Assembly (NCBI GenBank): GCA_947623455.1
Contig: OX392538.1
Location: forward strand, 3,224,001 to 3,288,000
DNA: 64,000 nt
Direction of reading: 5' to 3'
Source of the DNA: Mimachlamys varia
Taxonomy: Eukaryota > Mollusca > Bivalvia > Pectinida > Pectinidae
Shown here one piece after another: positions 1 to 13,022 of this stretch. The notes beneath the pieces are model-generated. The model worked only from the letters and a program-made list of their open reading frames with translations. It searched no databases and was not told the origin of the DNA. A program made the position numbers and the translations under genes. Positions within the stretch are counted from its first letter, which is position 1; each line of letters begins with the position of its first letter.

Positions 1-3000
1 CATGTTGTCTGTGTAAGGAGGATCTGAAATATACCTACCATCCACTAGCTGACACATGTTGTCTGTGTAAGGAGGATCTGAAATATACCTACCATCCTCT
101 AGCTGACACATGTTGTCTGTGTAAGGAGGATCTGAAATATACCTACCATCCTCTAGCTGACACATGTTGTCTGTGTAAGGAGGAATTGAAATATACCTAC
201 CATCCTCTAGCTGACACATGTTGTCTGTGTAAGGAGGATCTGAAATATACCTACCATCCTCTAGCTGACACATGTTGTCTGTGTAAGGAGGACCTGAAAT
301 ATACCTACCATCCTCTAGCTGACACATGTTGTCTGTGTAAGGAGGATCTGAAATATACCTACCATCCTCTAGCTGACACATGTTGTCTGTGTAAGGAGGA
401 CCTGAAATATACCTACCATCCTCTAGCTGACACATGTTGTCTGTGTAAGGAGGACCTGAAATATACCTACCATCCTCTAGCTGACACATGTTGTCTGTGT
501 AAGGAGGATCTGAAATATACCTACCATCCTCTAGCTGACACATGTTGTCTGTGTAAGGAGGACCTGAAATATACCTACCATCCTCTAGCTGACACATTGT
601 CTCTGTAAGGAGGATCTGGAATATACCTACCATCCTCTAGCTGACACATGTCTGTGAAGGGAGGATCTGAAATATACCTACCATCCTCTAGCTGACACAT
701 GTTGTCTGTGTAAGGAGGATCTGAAATATACCTACCATCCTCTAGCTGACACATGTTGTCTGTGTAAGGAGGATCTGAAATATACCTACCATCCACTAGC
801 TGACACATGTTGTCTGTGTAAGGAGGATCTGAAATATACCTACCATCCACTAGCTGACACATGTTGTCTGTGTAAGGAGGATCTGAAATATACCTACCAT
901 CCTCTAGCTTACACATGTTGTCTGTGTAAGGAGGATCTGAAATATACCTACCATCCTTTAGCTGACACATGTTGTCTCTGTAAGGAGGATCTGGAATATA
1001 CCTACCATCCTCTAGCTGACACATGTTGTCTGTGAAGGGAGGATCTGAAATATACCTACCATCCTCAAGCTGACACATGTTGTCTGTGTAAGGAGGATCT
1101 GAAATATTCCTACCATCCTCTAGCTGACACATGTTGTCTGTGTAAGGAGGATCTGAAATATACCTACCATCCTCTAGCTGACACATGTTGTCTGTGAAGG
1201 GAGGATCTGAAATATACCTACCATCCTCAAGCTGACACATGTTGTCTGTGTAAGGAGGATCTGAAATATTCCTACCATCCTCTAGCTGACACATGTTGTC
1301 TGTGTAAGGAGGATCTGAAATATACCTACCATCCTCTAGCTGACACATGTTGTCTGTGTAAGGAGGATCTGAAATATACCTACCATCCTCTAGCTGACAC
1401 ATGTTGTCTGTGTAAGGAGGACCTGAAATATACCTACCATCCTCTAGCTGATACATGTTGTCTGTGTAAGGAGGATCTGAAATATACCTACCATCCTCTA
1501 GCTGACACATGTTGTCTGTGTAAGGAGGATCTGAAATATACCTACCATCCTCTAGCTTACACATGTCTCTGTAAGGAGGATCTGGAATATACCTACCATC
1601 CTCTAGCTGACACATGTTGTCTGTGTAAGGAGGATCTGAAATATACCTACCATCCTCTAGCTGACACATGTTGTCTGTGTAAGGAGGATCTGAAATATAC
1701 CTACCATCCACTAGCTGACACATGTTGTCTGTGTAAGGAGGATCTGAAATATACCTACCATCCTCTAGCTGACACATGTTGTCTGTGTAAGGAGGATCTG
1801 AAATATACCTACCATCCACTAGCTGACACATGTTGTCTGTGTAAGGAGGATCTGAAATATACCTACCATCCTCTAGCTGACACATGTTGTCTGTGAAGGG
1901 AGGATCTGAAATATACCTACCATCCTCAAGCTGACACATGTTGTCTGTGTAAGGAGGATTTGAAATATACCTACCATCCACTAGCTGACACATGTCTGTG
2001 TAAGGAGGATCTGAAATATACCTACCATCCTCTAGCTGACACATGTTGTCTGTGTAAGGAGGATCTAAAATATACCTACCATCCTCTAGCTGACACATGT
2101 TGTCTGTGTAAGGAGGATCTAAAATATACCTACCATCCTCTAGCTGACACATGTTGCCTGTGTAAGGAGGATTTGAAATATACCTACCATCCACTAGCTG
2201 ACACATGTCTGTGTAAAGAGAAACTGAAATATACCTACCATCCACTAGCTGACACATGTCTGTGTAAGGAGGATCTGAAATATACTTACCATCCTCTAGC
2301 TGACAAATGTTGTCTGTGTAAGGAGGATCTGAAATATACCTACCATCCTCTAGCTGACACATGTTGTCTGTGTAAGGAGGATTTGAAATATACCTACAAT
2401 ACTCTAGCTGACACATGTTGTCTGTGTAAGGAGGATCCAAAATATACCTACCATCCACTAGCTGACACATGTTGTCTGTGTAAGGAGGATCTGAAATATA
2501 CCTACCATCCTCTAGCTGACACTTGTTGTCTGTAAGGAGGATCTGAAATATACCTACCATCCACTAGCTGCCACATGTTGTCTGTAAGGAGGATCTGAAA
2601 TATACCTACCATCCTCTAGCTGACACATGTTGTCTGTGTAAGGAGGATCTGAAATATACCTACCATCCACTAGCTGACACATGTTGTCTGTGTAAGGAGG
2701 ATCTGAAATATACCTACCATCCTCTAGCTGACACATGTTGTCTGTGTAAGGAGGATCTGAAATATACCTACCATCCTCTAGCTGACACATGTTGTCTGTG
2801 TAAGGAGGATTTGAAATATACCTACCATCCACTAGCTGACACATGTTGTCTGTGTAAGGAGGATCTGAAATATACCTACCATCCTCTAGCTGACACATGT
2901 TGTCTGTGTAAGGAGGATCTGAAATATACCTACCTTCCTCTAGCTGACACATGTTGTCTGTGTAAGGAGGATCTGAAATATACCTACCATCCTCTAGCTG

Positions 3001-6000
3001 ACACATGTTGTCTGTGTAAGGAGGATCTGAAATATACCTACCTTCCTCTAGCTGACACATGTTGTCTGTGTAAGGAGGATCTGAAATATACCTACCATCC
3101 TCTAGCTGACAAATGTTGTCTGTGTAAGGAGGATCTGAAATATACCTACCATCCTCTAGCTGACACATGTTGTCTGTGTAAGGAGGATTTGAAATATACC
3201 TACCATCCACTAGCTGACACATGTTGCCTGTGTAAGGAGGATCTGAAATATACCTACCATCCTCTAGCTGACACATGTTGTCTGTGTAAGGAGGGTCTGA
3301 AATATACCTACCATCCTCTAGCTGACACATGTTGTCTGTGAAGGGAGGATCTGAAATATACCTACCATCCACTAGCTGACACATGTTGTCTGTGTAAGGA
3401 GGATCTGAAATATTCCTACCATCCACTAGCTGACACATGTTGTCTGTGTAAGGAGGATCTGAAATATACCTACCATCCTCTAGCTTACACATGTTGTCTG
3501 TGTAAGGAGGATCTGAAATATACCTACAATACTCTAGCTGACACATGTTGTCTGTGTAAGGAGGATCTGAAATATACCTACCATCCTCTAGCTTACACAT
3601 GTTGTCTGTGTAAGGAGGATCCAAAATATACCTACCATCCACTAGCTTACACATGTCTCTGTAAGGAGGATCTGAAATATACCTACCATCCTCTAGCTTA
3701 CACATGTTGTCTGTGTAAGGAGGATTTGAAATATACCTACCATCCACTAGCTGACACATGTTGCCTGTGTAAAGAGGATCTGAAATATACCTACCATCCT
3801 CTAGCTGACACATGTTGTCTGTGTAACTGTAAGGAGGATCTGAAATATACCTACCATCCTCTAGCTGACACATGTTGTCTGTGTAAGGAGGATCTGAAAT
3901 ATACCTACCATCCTCTAGCTGACACATGTTGTCTGTGTAAGGAGGACCTGAAATATACCTACCATCCTCTAGCTGACACATGTCTGTGTAAGGAGGATCT
4001 GAAATATACCTACCATCCACTAGCTGACACATGTTGTCTGTGTAAGGAGGATTTGAAATATACCTACCATCCACTAGCTGACACATGTTGTCTGTGTAAA
4101 GAGGATCTGAAATATACCTACCATCCTCTAGCTTACACATGTTGTCTGTGTAAGGAGGATCCAAAATATACCTACCATCCACTAGCTGACACATGTTGTC
4201 TGTGTAAGGAGGATCTGAAATATACCTACCATCCTCTAGCTGACACATGTTGTCTGTGTAAGGAGGATCTGAAATATACCTACCATCCACTAGCTGACAC
4301 ATGTTGTCTGTGTAAGGAGGATCTGAAATATACCTACCATCCTCTAGCTGACACATGTTGTCTGTGTAAGGAGGACCTGAAATATACCTACCATCCTCTA
4401 GCTGACACATGTTGTCTGTGTAAGGAGGATCTGAAATATACCTACCATCCTCTAGCTGACACATGTTGTCTGTGTAAGGAGGATCTGAAATATACCTACC
4501 ATCCTCTAGCTGACACATGTCTGTGTAAGGAGGATCTGAAATATACCTACCATCCACTAGCTGACACATGTTGTCTGTGTAAGGAGGATTTGAAATATAC
4601 CTACCATCCTCTAGCTGACACATGTTGTCTGTGTAAGGAGGATCTGAAATATACCTACCATCCACTAGCTGACACATGTTGTCTGTGTAAGGAGGATCTG
4701 AAATATACCTACCATCCTCTAGCTGACACATGTTGTCTGTGTAAGGAGGATCTGAAATATACCTACCATCCTCTAGCTGACACATGTTGTCTGTGTAAGG
4801 AGGATCTGAAATATACCTACCATCCACTAGCTGACACATGTTGTCTGTGTAAGGAGGACCTGAAATATACCTACCATCCACTAGCTGACACATGTTGTCT
4901 GTGTAAGGAGGATCTGAAATATACCTACCATCCACTAGCTGACACATGTTGTCTGTGTAAGGAGGATCTGAAATATACTTACCATCCTCTAGCTGACACA
5001 TGTTGTCTGTGTAAGGAGGATCTGAAATATACCTACCATCCTCTAGCTTACACATGTTGTCTGTGTAAGGAGGATCTGAAATATACCTACCATCCTCTAG
5101 CTGACACATGTTGTCTGTGTAAGGAGGATCTGAAATATACCTACCATCCTCTAGCTGACACATGTCTGTGTAAGGAGGATCTGAAATATACCTACCATCC
5201 TCTAGCTGACACATGTTGTCTGTGTAAGGAGGATCTGAAATATACCTACCATCCTCTAGCTGACACATGTTGTCTGTGTGAGGAGGATCTGAAATATACC
5301 TACCATCCTCTAGCTGACACATGTTGTCTGTGTAACTGTAAGGAGGATCTGAAATATACCTACCATCCTCTAGCTGACACATGTTGTCTGTGTAAGGAGG
5401 ATCTGAAATATACCTACAATACTCTAGCTGACACATGTTGTCTGTGTAAGGAGGATCTGAAATATACCTACAATACTCTAGCTGACACATGTTGTCTGTG
5501 TAAGGAGGATCTGAAATATACCTACCATCCTCTAGCTGACACATGTTGTCTGTGTAAGGAGGATCTGAAATATACCTACCATCCTCTAGCTGACACATGT
5601 TGTCTGTGTAAGGAGGATCTGAAATATACCTACCATCCTCTAGCTGACACATGTTGTCTGTGAAAGGAGGATCTGAAATATACCTACCATCCTCTAGCTG
5701 ACACATGTTGTCTGTGTAAGGAGGATCTGAAATATACCTACCATCCACTAGCTGACACATGTTGTCTGTGTAAGGAGGACCTGAAATATACCTACCATCC
5801 TCTAGCTGACACATGTTGTCTGTGTAAGGAGGATTTGAAATATACCTACCATCCACTAGCTGACACATGTTGTCTGTGTAAGGAGAATTTGAAATATACC
5901 TACCATCCACTAGCTGACACATGTTGTCTGTGTAAGGAGGACCTGAAATATACCTACCATCCACTAGCTGACACATGTTGTCTGTGTAACTGTAAGGAGG

Positions 6001-9000
6001 ATCTGAAATATACCTACTATCCTCAAGCTGACACATGTTGTCTGTGTAAGGAGGATTTGAAATATACCTACCATCCTCTAGCTGACACATGTTGTCTGTG
6101 TAAGGAGGATCTGAAATATACCTACCATCCACTAGCTGACACATGTTGTCTGTGTAAGGAGGATCTGAAATATACCTACCATCCACTAGCTGACACATGT
6201 TGTCTGTGTAAGGAGGACCTGAAATATACCTACCATCCTCTAGCTGACACATGTTGTCTGTGTAAGGAGGATCTGAAATATACCTACCATCCTCTAGCTG
6301 ACACATGTTGTCTGTGTAAGGAGGATTTGAAATATACCTACCATCCTCTAGCTGACACATGTTGTCTGTGTAAGGAGGATCTGAAATATACCTACCATCC
6401 TCTAGCTGACACATGTTGTCTGTGTAAGGAGGACCTGAAATATACCTACCATCCTCTAGCTGACACATGTTGTCTGTGTAAGGAGGATCTGAAATATACC
6501 TACCATCCTCTAGCTGACTCATGTCTGTGTAAGGAGGAATTGAGATACACTATAATGCTCTAGCTGGCACATGTTGTCTGTGTAAGGAGGAATTGAGATA
6601 CACTATAATGCTCTAGCTGACACATGTCTGTGTAAGGAGGAATTGAGATACACTATAACGCTCTAGCTGACACATGTTGTCTGTGTAAGGAGGATCTGAA
6701 ATATACCTTCCATCCACTAGCTGACACATGTTGTCTATGTAAGGAGGATCTGAAATATACTTACAATCCTCTAGCTGACACATGTTGTCTGTGTAAGGAG
6801 GATCTGAAATATACCTACCATCCTCTAGCTGACACATGTTGTCTGTGTAAGGAGGATCTGAAATATACCTACCATCCACTAGCTGACACATGTTGTCTGT
6901 GTAAGGAGGATCTGAAATATACCTACCATCCTCTAGCTGACACATGTCTGTGTAAGGAGGATCTGAAATATACCTACCATCCACTAGCTGACACATGTTG
7001 TCTGTGTAAGGAGGATCTGAAATATACCTACCATCCACTAGCTGACACATGTTGTCTGTGTAAGGAGGATCTGAAATATACCTACCATCCTCTAGCTGAC
7101 ACATGTTGTCTGTGTAAGGAGGACCTGAAATATACCTACCATCCTCTAGCTGACACATGTTGTCTGTGTAAGGAGGATTTGAAATATACCTACCATCCAC
7201 TAGCTGACACATGTTGTCTGTGTAAGGAGAATTTGAAATATACCTACCATCCACTAGCTGACACATGTTGTCTGTGTAAGGAGGACCTGAAATATACCTA
7301 CCATCCACTAGCTGACACATGTTGTCTGTGTAACTGTAAGGAGGATCTGAAATATACCTACCATCCTCTAGCTGACACATGTTGTCTGTGTAAGGAGGAT
7401 TTGAAATATACCTACCATCCTCTAGCTGACTCATGTTGTCTGTGTAAGGAGGATCTGAAATATACCTACCATCCACTAGCTGACACATGTTGTCTGTGTA
7501 AGGAGGATCTGAAATATACCTACCATCCTCTAGCTGACACATGTTGTCTGTGTAAGGAGGATCTGAAATATACCTACCATCCTCTAGCTGACACATGTTG
7601 TCTGTGTAAGGAGGGTCTGAAATATACCTACCATCCTCTAGCTGACACATGTTGTCTGTGTAAGGAGGATTTGAAATATACTTACCATCCACTAGCTGAC
7701 ACATGTTGTCTGTGTAAGGAGGATCTGAAATATACCTACCATCCACTAGCTGACACATGTTGTCTGTGTAAGGAGGATTTGAAATATACCTACAATACTC
7801 TAGCTGACACATTGTCTGTGTAAGGAGGATCTGAAATATACCTACCATCCTCTAGCTGACACATGTTGTCTGTGTAAGGAGGATCTGAAATATACCTACC
7901 ATCCTCTAGCTGACACATGTTGTCTGTGTAAGGAGGATCTGAAATATACCTACCATCCTCTAGCTGACACATGTTGTCTGTGTAACTGTAAGGAGGATCT
8001 GAAATATACCTACCATCCTCTAGCTGACACATGTTGTCTGTGTAAGGAGGATTTGAAATATACCTACCATCCACTAGCTGACACATGTTGTCTGTGTAAG
8101 GAGGATCTGAAATATACCTACCATCCTCTAGCTGACACATGTTGTCTGTGTAAGGAGGATTTGAAATATACTTACCATCCACTAGCTGACACATGTTGTC
8201 TGTGTAAGGAGGATCTGAAATATACCTACCATCCACTAGCTGACACATGTTGTCTGTGTAAGGAGGATCTGAAATATACCTACCATCCTCTAGCTGACAC
8301 ATGTTGTCTGTGTAAGGAGGATCTGAAATATACCTACCATCCTCTAGATGACACATGTTGTCTGTGTAAGGAGGAATTGAAATATACCTACCATCCTCTA
8401 GCTGACACATGTCTGTGTAAGGAGGATCTGAAATATACCTACCATCCACTAGCTGACACATGTTGTCTGTGTAAGGAGGATTTGAAATATACCTACAATA
8501 CTCTAGCTGACACATTGTCTGTGTAAGGAGGATCCGAAATATACCTACCATCCTCTAGCTGACACATGTTGTCTGTGTAAGGAGGATCTGAAATATACCT
8601 ACCATCCTCTAGCTGACACATGTTGTCTGTGTAAGGAGGATCTGAAATATACCTACCATCCTCTAGCTGACACATGTTGTCTGTGTAAGGAGGATCTGAA
8701 ATATACCTACCATCCTCTAGCTGACACATGTTGTCTGTGTAAGGAGGATCTGAAATATACCTACCATCCACTAGCTGACACATGTTGTCTGTGTAAGGAG
8801 GATCTGAAATATACCTACCATCCTCTAGCTGACACATGTTGTCTGTGTAAGGAGGATCTGAAATATACCTACCATTCACTAGCTGACACATGTTGTCTGT
8901 GTAAGGAGGATCTGAAATATACCTACCATCCTCTAGCTGACACATGTTGTCTGTGTAAGGAGGATCTGAAATATACCTACCATCCTCTAGCTGACACATG

Positions 9001-11487
9001 TTGTCTGTGTAAGGAGGATCTGAAATATACCTACCATCCTCTAGCTTACACATGTTGTCTGTGTAAGGAGGACCTGAAATATACCTACCATCCTCTAGCT
9101 GACACATGTTGTCTGTGTAAGGAGGACCTGAAATATACCTACCATCCTCTAGCTGACACATGTTGTCTGTGTAAGGAGGACCTGAAATATACCTACCATC
9201 CTCTAGCTTACACATGTTGTCTGTGTAAGGAGGACCTGAAATATACCTACCATCCTCTAGCTGACACATGTTGTCTGTGTAAGGAGGATCTGAAATATAC
9301 CTACCATCCTCTAGCTCACACATGTTGTCTGTGTAAGGAGGATCTGAAATATACCTACCATCCTCTAGCTGACACATGTTGTCTGTGTGAGGAGGACTTG
9401 AAATATACCTACCATCCTCTAGCTGACACATGTTGTCTGTGTAATGAGGATCTGAAATATACCTACCATCCTCTAGCTGACACATGTTGTCTGTGTAAGG
9501 AGGATCTGAAATATACCTACCATCCTCTAGCTGACACATGTTGTCTGTGTAAGGAGGATCTGAAATATACCTACCATCCTCTAGCTGACACATGTTGTCT
9601 GTGTGAGGAGGACTTGAAATATACCTACCATCCTCTAGCTGACACATGTTGTCTGTGTAATGAGGATCTGAAATATACCTACCATCCTCTAGCTGACACA
9701 TGTTGTCTGTGTAAGGAGGATCTGAAATATACCTACCATCCTCTAGCTGACACTTTCTAGCTGACACATGTTGTCTGTGTAAGGAGAATCTGAAATATAC
9801 CTACAATACTCTAGCTGACACATGTTGTCTGTGTAAGGAGGATCTGAAATATACCTACCATCCTCTAGCTGACACATGTTGTCTGTGTAAGGAGGATCTG
9901 AAATATACCTACCATCCTCTAGCTGACACATGTCTGTGTAAGGAGGATCTGAAATATACCTACAATACTCTAGCTGACACATGTTGTCTGTGTAAGGAGG
10001 ATCTGAAATATACCTACCATCCACTAGCTGACACATGTTGTCTGTGTAAGGAGGATCTGAAATATACCTACCATCCTCTAGCTGACACATGTTGTCTGTG
10101 TAAGGAGGATCTGAAATATACCTACCATCCTCTAGCTGACACATGTTGTCTGTGTAAGGAGGACCTGAAATATACCTACCATCCTCTAGCTGACACATGT
10201 TGTCTGTGTAAGGAGGATCTGAAATATACCTACCATCCACTAGCTGACACATGTTGTCTGTGTAAGGAGGACCTGAAATATACCTACCATCCACTAGCTG
10301 ACACATGTCTGTGTAAGGAGGATCTGAAATATACCTACCATCCTCTAGCTGACACATGTTGTCTGTGTAAGGAGGATCTGAAATATACCTACCATCCTCT
10401 AGCTGACACATGTTGTCTGTGTAAGGAGGATCTGAAATATACCTACCATCCTCTAGCTGACACATGTTGTCTGTGTAAGGAGGATCTGAAATATACCTAC
10501 CATCCTCTAGCTGACACATGTTGTCTATGTAAGGAGGATCTGAAATACACCTACCATCCACTAGCTGACACATGTTGTCTGTGTAAAGAGGATCTGAAAT
10601 ATACCTACCATCCTCTACCTGACACATGTTGTCTGTGTAAGGAGGATCTGAAATATACCTACCATCCTCTAGCTGACACATGTTGTCTGTGTAAGGAGGA
10701 TCTGAAATATGCCTACCATCCTCTAGCTGACACATGTTGTCTGTGTAAGGAGGATCTGAAATATACCTACCATCCTCTAGCTGACACATGTTGTCTGTGT
10801 AAGGAGGATCTGAAATATACCTACCATCCTCTAGCTGACACATGTTGTCTGTGTAAGGAGGATCTGAAATATACCTACCATCCTCTAGCTTACACATGTC
10901 TGTGTAAGGAGGATCCAAAATATACCTACCATCCACTAGCTGACACATGTTGTCTGTGTGAGGAGGATCTGAAATATACCTACCATCCTCTAGCTGACAC
11001 ATGTTGTCTGTGTAAGGAGGATCTGAAATATACCTACCATCCTCTAGCTGACACATGTTGTCTGTGTAAGGAGGATCTGAAATATACCTACCATCCACTA
11101 GCTGACACATGTTGTCTGTGTAAGGAGGATCTGAAATATACCTACCATCCTCTAGCTGACACATGCTGTCTGTGTAAGGAGGATCTGAAATATACCTACC
11201 ATCCTCTAGCTGACACATGTTGTCTGTGTAAGGAGGATCTGAAATATACCTACCATTTTCTAGCTGACACATGTTGTCTGTGTAAGGAGGATCTGAGATA
11301 CACTATAACGCTCTAGCTGACACATGCTGTCTGTGTAAGGAGGATCCAAAATATACCTACCATCCTCTAGCTGACACATGTTGTGTGTTAGGAGGATCTG
11401 AAATATACTACCATCCTCTAGCTGACACATGTTGTCTGTGTAAGGAGGATCTGAAATATACCTACCATCCTCTAGCTGACACATGTT
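1..11487 (-). repeat. 54-bp minisatellite array, about 210 copies, truncated by left edge
   Basis: Head-to-tail units of 54 bp fill this stretch and run off the left edge. Read on the minus strand, the unit encodes an 18-residue peptide, NMCQLEDGRYISDPPYTD; the plus strand is also open (KYTYHPLADTCCLCKEDL), so open frames here are not in themselves evidence of a protein. Each minus-strand unit contains GAGGATG followed by GTAGGTATATTTCAG and ATC: a donor-like GTAGGT and an acceptor-like TTTCAG 15 nt apart. Frequent length variants are -3 (ATGTCTG for ATGTTGTCTG) and +6 (extra ACTGTA, near 3826, 5332, 5990, 7331 and 7985), which keep frame. A few -2 or -1 variants (near 595, 2522, 2575, 7811, 8511, 9750, 11390) break it. 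The array lies in frame with, and downstream of, an exon of the CW-PWWP-ARID gene at 11564. Confidence 0.97.
6537..6680 (-). repeat. Diverged sub-block of the 54-bp array
   Basis: Three consecutive shortened units carry AATTGAGATACACTATAAYGC in place of the usual ATCTGAAATATACCTACCATC core. They break the long minus-strand frame and lack the usual donor-like GTAGGT. A related unit appears once more at about 11291-11330, near the array edge, so this may be an older unit type. Confidence 0.85.
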
Positions 11488-11564
11488 GCTGTAGGTCTCT
11501 AGTTGTGTCAACATGGCCTCTAGGTCCACATCCTCCTCCTCAAGCTCCATCTCCACTTTATCAA
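11260..11564 (-). CDS. Possible terminal exon of the CW-PWWP-ARID gene, reading into the 54-bp array
   Basis: An acceptor (TTTCACTGTGTCTAG) precedes 11564. The phase matches the donor ACAG|GTGATA at 12844: one base from exon 9 plus TT makes a Val codon, then Asp-Lys-Val-Glu. The unique part is acidic (VEMELEEEDVDLEAMLTQLE) and then continues in frame into repeat units (MCQLEDGRY) until a stop at 11260, after local frameshifts. The unique MLTQLETY resembles the repeat MCQLEDGRY, so the repeat may derive from this exon. The exon could instead end at a donor-like GAGGATG|GTAGGT in the first unit. No homologue of this C-terminus is recognised; the join is inferred from phase only. Confidence 0.5.
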
Positions 11565-11731
11565 CTAGACACAGTGAAATTGTAGTTACATGTTTAAAAA
11601 GATAAATGTATATATTTCTCTTTACCTTTTGTAACTAAAAGCATATATACATGAGATCCCAGAGGAATTTTGCTGCCCACTATTGATGATTTTTCATTTG
11701 TTCTTGGAAAGTTGGATTTTTTCCCTTTTCA

Positions 11732-11737
11732 TTTATT
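11732..11737 (-). promoter_or_regulatory. Candidate polyadenylation signal AATAAA
   Basis: Minus-strand AATAAA about 1.08 kb downstream of the stop at 12821. It would serve the short isoform that ends at exon 9. AT-rich sequence makes chance occurrence likely. Confidence 0.3.
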
Positions 11738-11799
11738 TATGTAGTTAATCTTAGTTCTATGAAATTTGAAAAGTTCTCTTGAAAATTAATAATAGCTAA

Positions 11800-12405
11800 A
11801 AGGTCTCTTGTGAGGAATTTTGGTTTTCTGATCAGTTCCAAAATCAGAAGAGCACAAACAAGAACCAACAAGAACCTACAGATGAAATTTTCAAATATAT
11901 CAAAAAAAAAAACCCAACCATAATTATAATAATATATGCTTTCATAGTCAAAATACAAGATGGATACCTGTTGGCAGTACCCCCGATCAGTCCAAAATGG
12001 GACCATGACAACAACTAGGGACCAAATGGAACCTGCATAATTATGAAATCCGAGAAGGATCCATCCAGTACTTCTCAGGAAATAGGGATTATTGCTAAAA
12101 TCCAAGATGGCTGCCTTTCTGCCATTTTTAAAAAAAATTTTGATCAGCTCAAAAACTGGACAATGCAAAACTGGGGACCAACGGGAACCTTCATATAAAG
12201 TTTAAGAAAGATCCATTTAATACCTCTAAAAAAATAGCAATCACAAACTATAACTGTCAAAATCAAAGATGGCCTCCTGTTGATCAACTCAAAAACTGGT
12301 CAATGCCCAACTAGGGACCAAGGGAAACATGCACATGAAATTTGAGAAAGATCCATCCAGAACTTCTCAAGATATAGCGATCACAAAAATTGTTTAAGGA
12401 TGGTT
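11800..12405. repeat. Degenerate ~145-bp tandem repeat
   Basis: About four imperfect copies share blocks such as GGGACCAA, GAACCTNCATA, GAAAGATCCATC, ACTTCTCA and AAGATGGCTGCC (near 11985-12110, 12110-12265 and 12265-12375, with a weaker copy near 11810-11960). It occupies the 3' UTR or intron 9 of the minus-strand gene. No coding potential seen. Confidence 0.65.
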
Positions 12406-12820
12406 GGACAAAAGACAACAGATGCAGGGCGATTTGAATAATAATAAATTAGAACCAGAATACATTTGAGTGATAAATGGACCACCAGAAGAAGAATCAT
12501 ATTTCTTAGGACATTTATGAAGACCATGTGAATTCTAGTAATGAATCATGATTACTTTTTATAAAAAGGTGTTCAAATAATTTTCAATAGTTTTTGGTTT
12601 AATGGACTGTGCATGGTGATGGTAAACATCAGGGTTTTTTCTCACTGGTTTGGAATGGGGCCTTTTAGCCTTATTTTGAGAAGAAATTGGGAAAGATTTT
12701 TTCAGGAATAAATTTCAAATTTTGAGACTCTGGCTTAAATGTGAAATAATTTCAAATGGAAATGGAGCCCATAAACAGCCCTGAAACGCACTCACAAAAA
12801 GCCCTGAACATCAATGTAAT

Positions 12821-13022
12821 TTAGACATCACAGACATTATCACCTGTGTTTACAGTATCATCAGAATGATCGGAGGAAGGTCTGTCACTCTCAGGAACAT
12901 CTGATATTGTTGAGGCGCCCACATCTACTTTAGTAAGCTTCTTGGTTGTCTTGTTCCTGATATTGTCCAGAGCAGTTTGATAGTCTCCTCCAGTGATATA
13001 CAACTCGTACGGGTACACATTT
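12821..13022 (-). CDS. Exon 9: ARID C-terminus and short-isoform stop
   Basis: Acceptor TAATATTTCAG restores an Arg codon, then NVYPYELYITGGDYQTAL, the Y-x-PYE end of ARID domains. A Ser/Asp-rich tail (SDVPESDRPSSDHSDD) follows. Read-through ends at TAA 12821-12823. An internal donor (ACAG|GTGATA, exon end 12844) matches the phase of the acceptor at 11564, so two C-termini are possible. Confidence 0.85.

Noticed and set aside
575..6522. Very long minus-strand open frames (661 and 1,322 codons) as stand-alone repeat proteins
   Set aside because: The 54-bp period keeps any stop-free frame open, and the opposite strand is open too. There is no independent start or promoter; they are treated as part of the array.
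186..9760. Plus-strand Cys-rich repeat frames (TCCLCKEDLKYTYHPLAD)
   Set aside because: Antisense shadows of the same array. The gene context and splice sites are on the minus strand.
1..11487. CRISPR-like regular repeats
   Set aside because: Units are contiguous with no unique spacers, and the genome is eukaryotic.
11737..12168. 143-codon minus-strand frame as an exon
   Set aside because: It crosses a degenerate ~145-bp repeat, has poly-Phe/Ile-type composition, and no splice phase links it to the gene.
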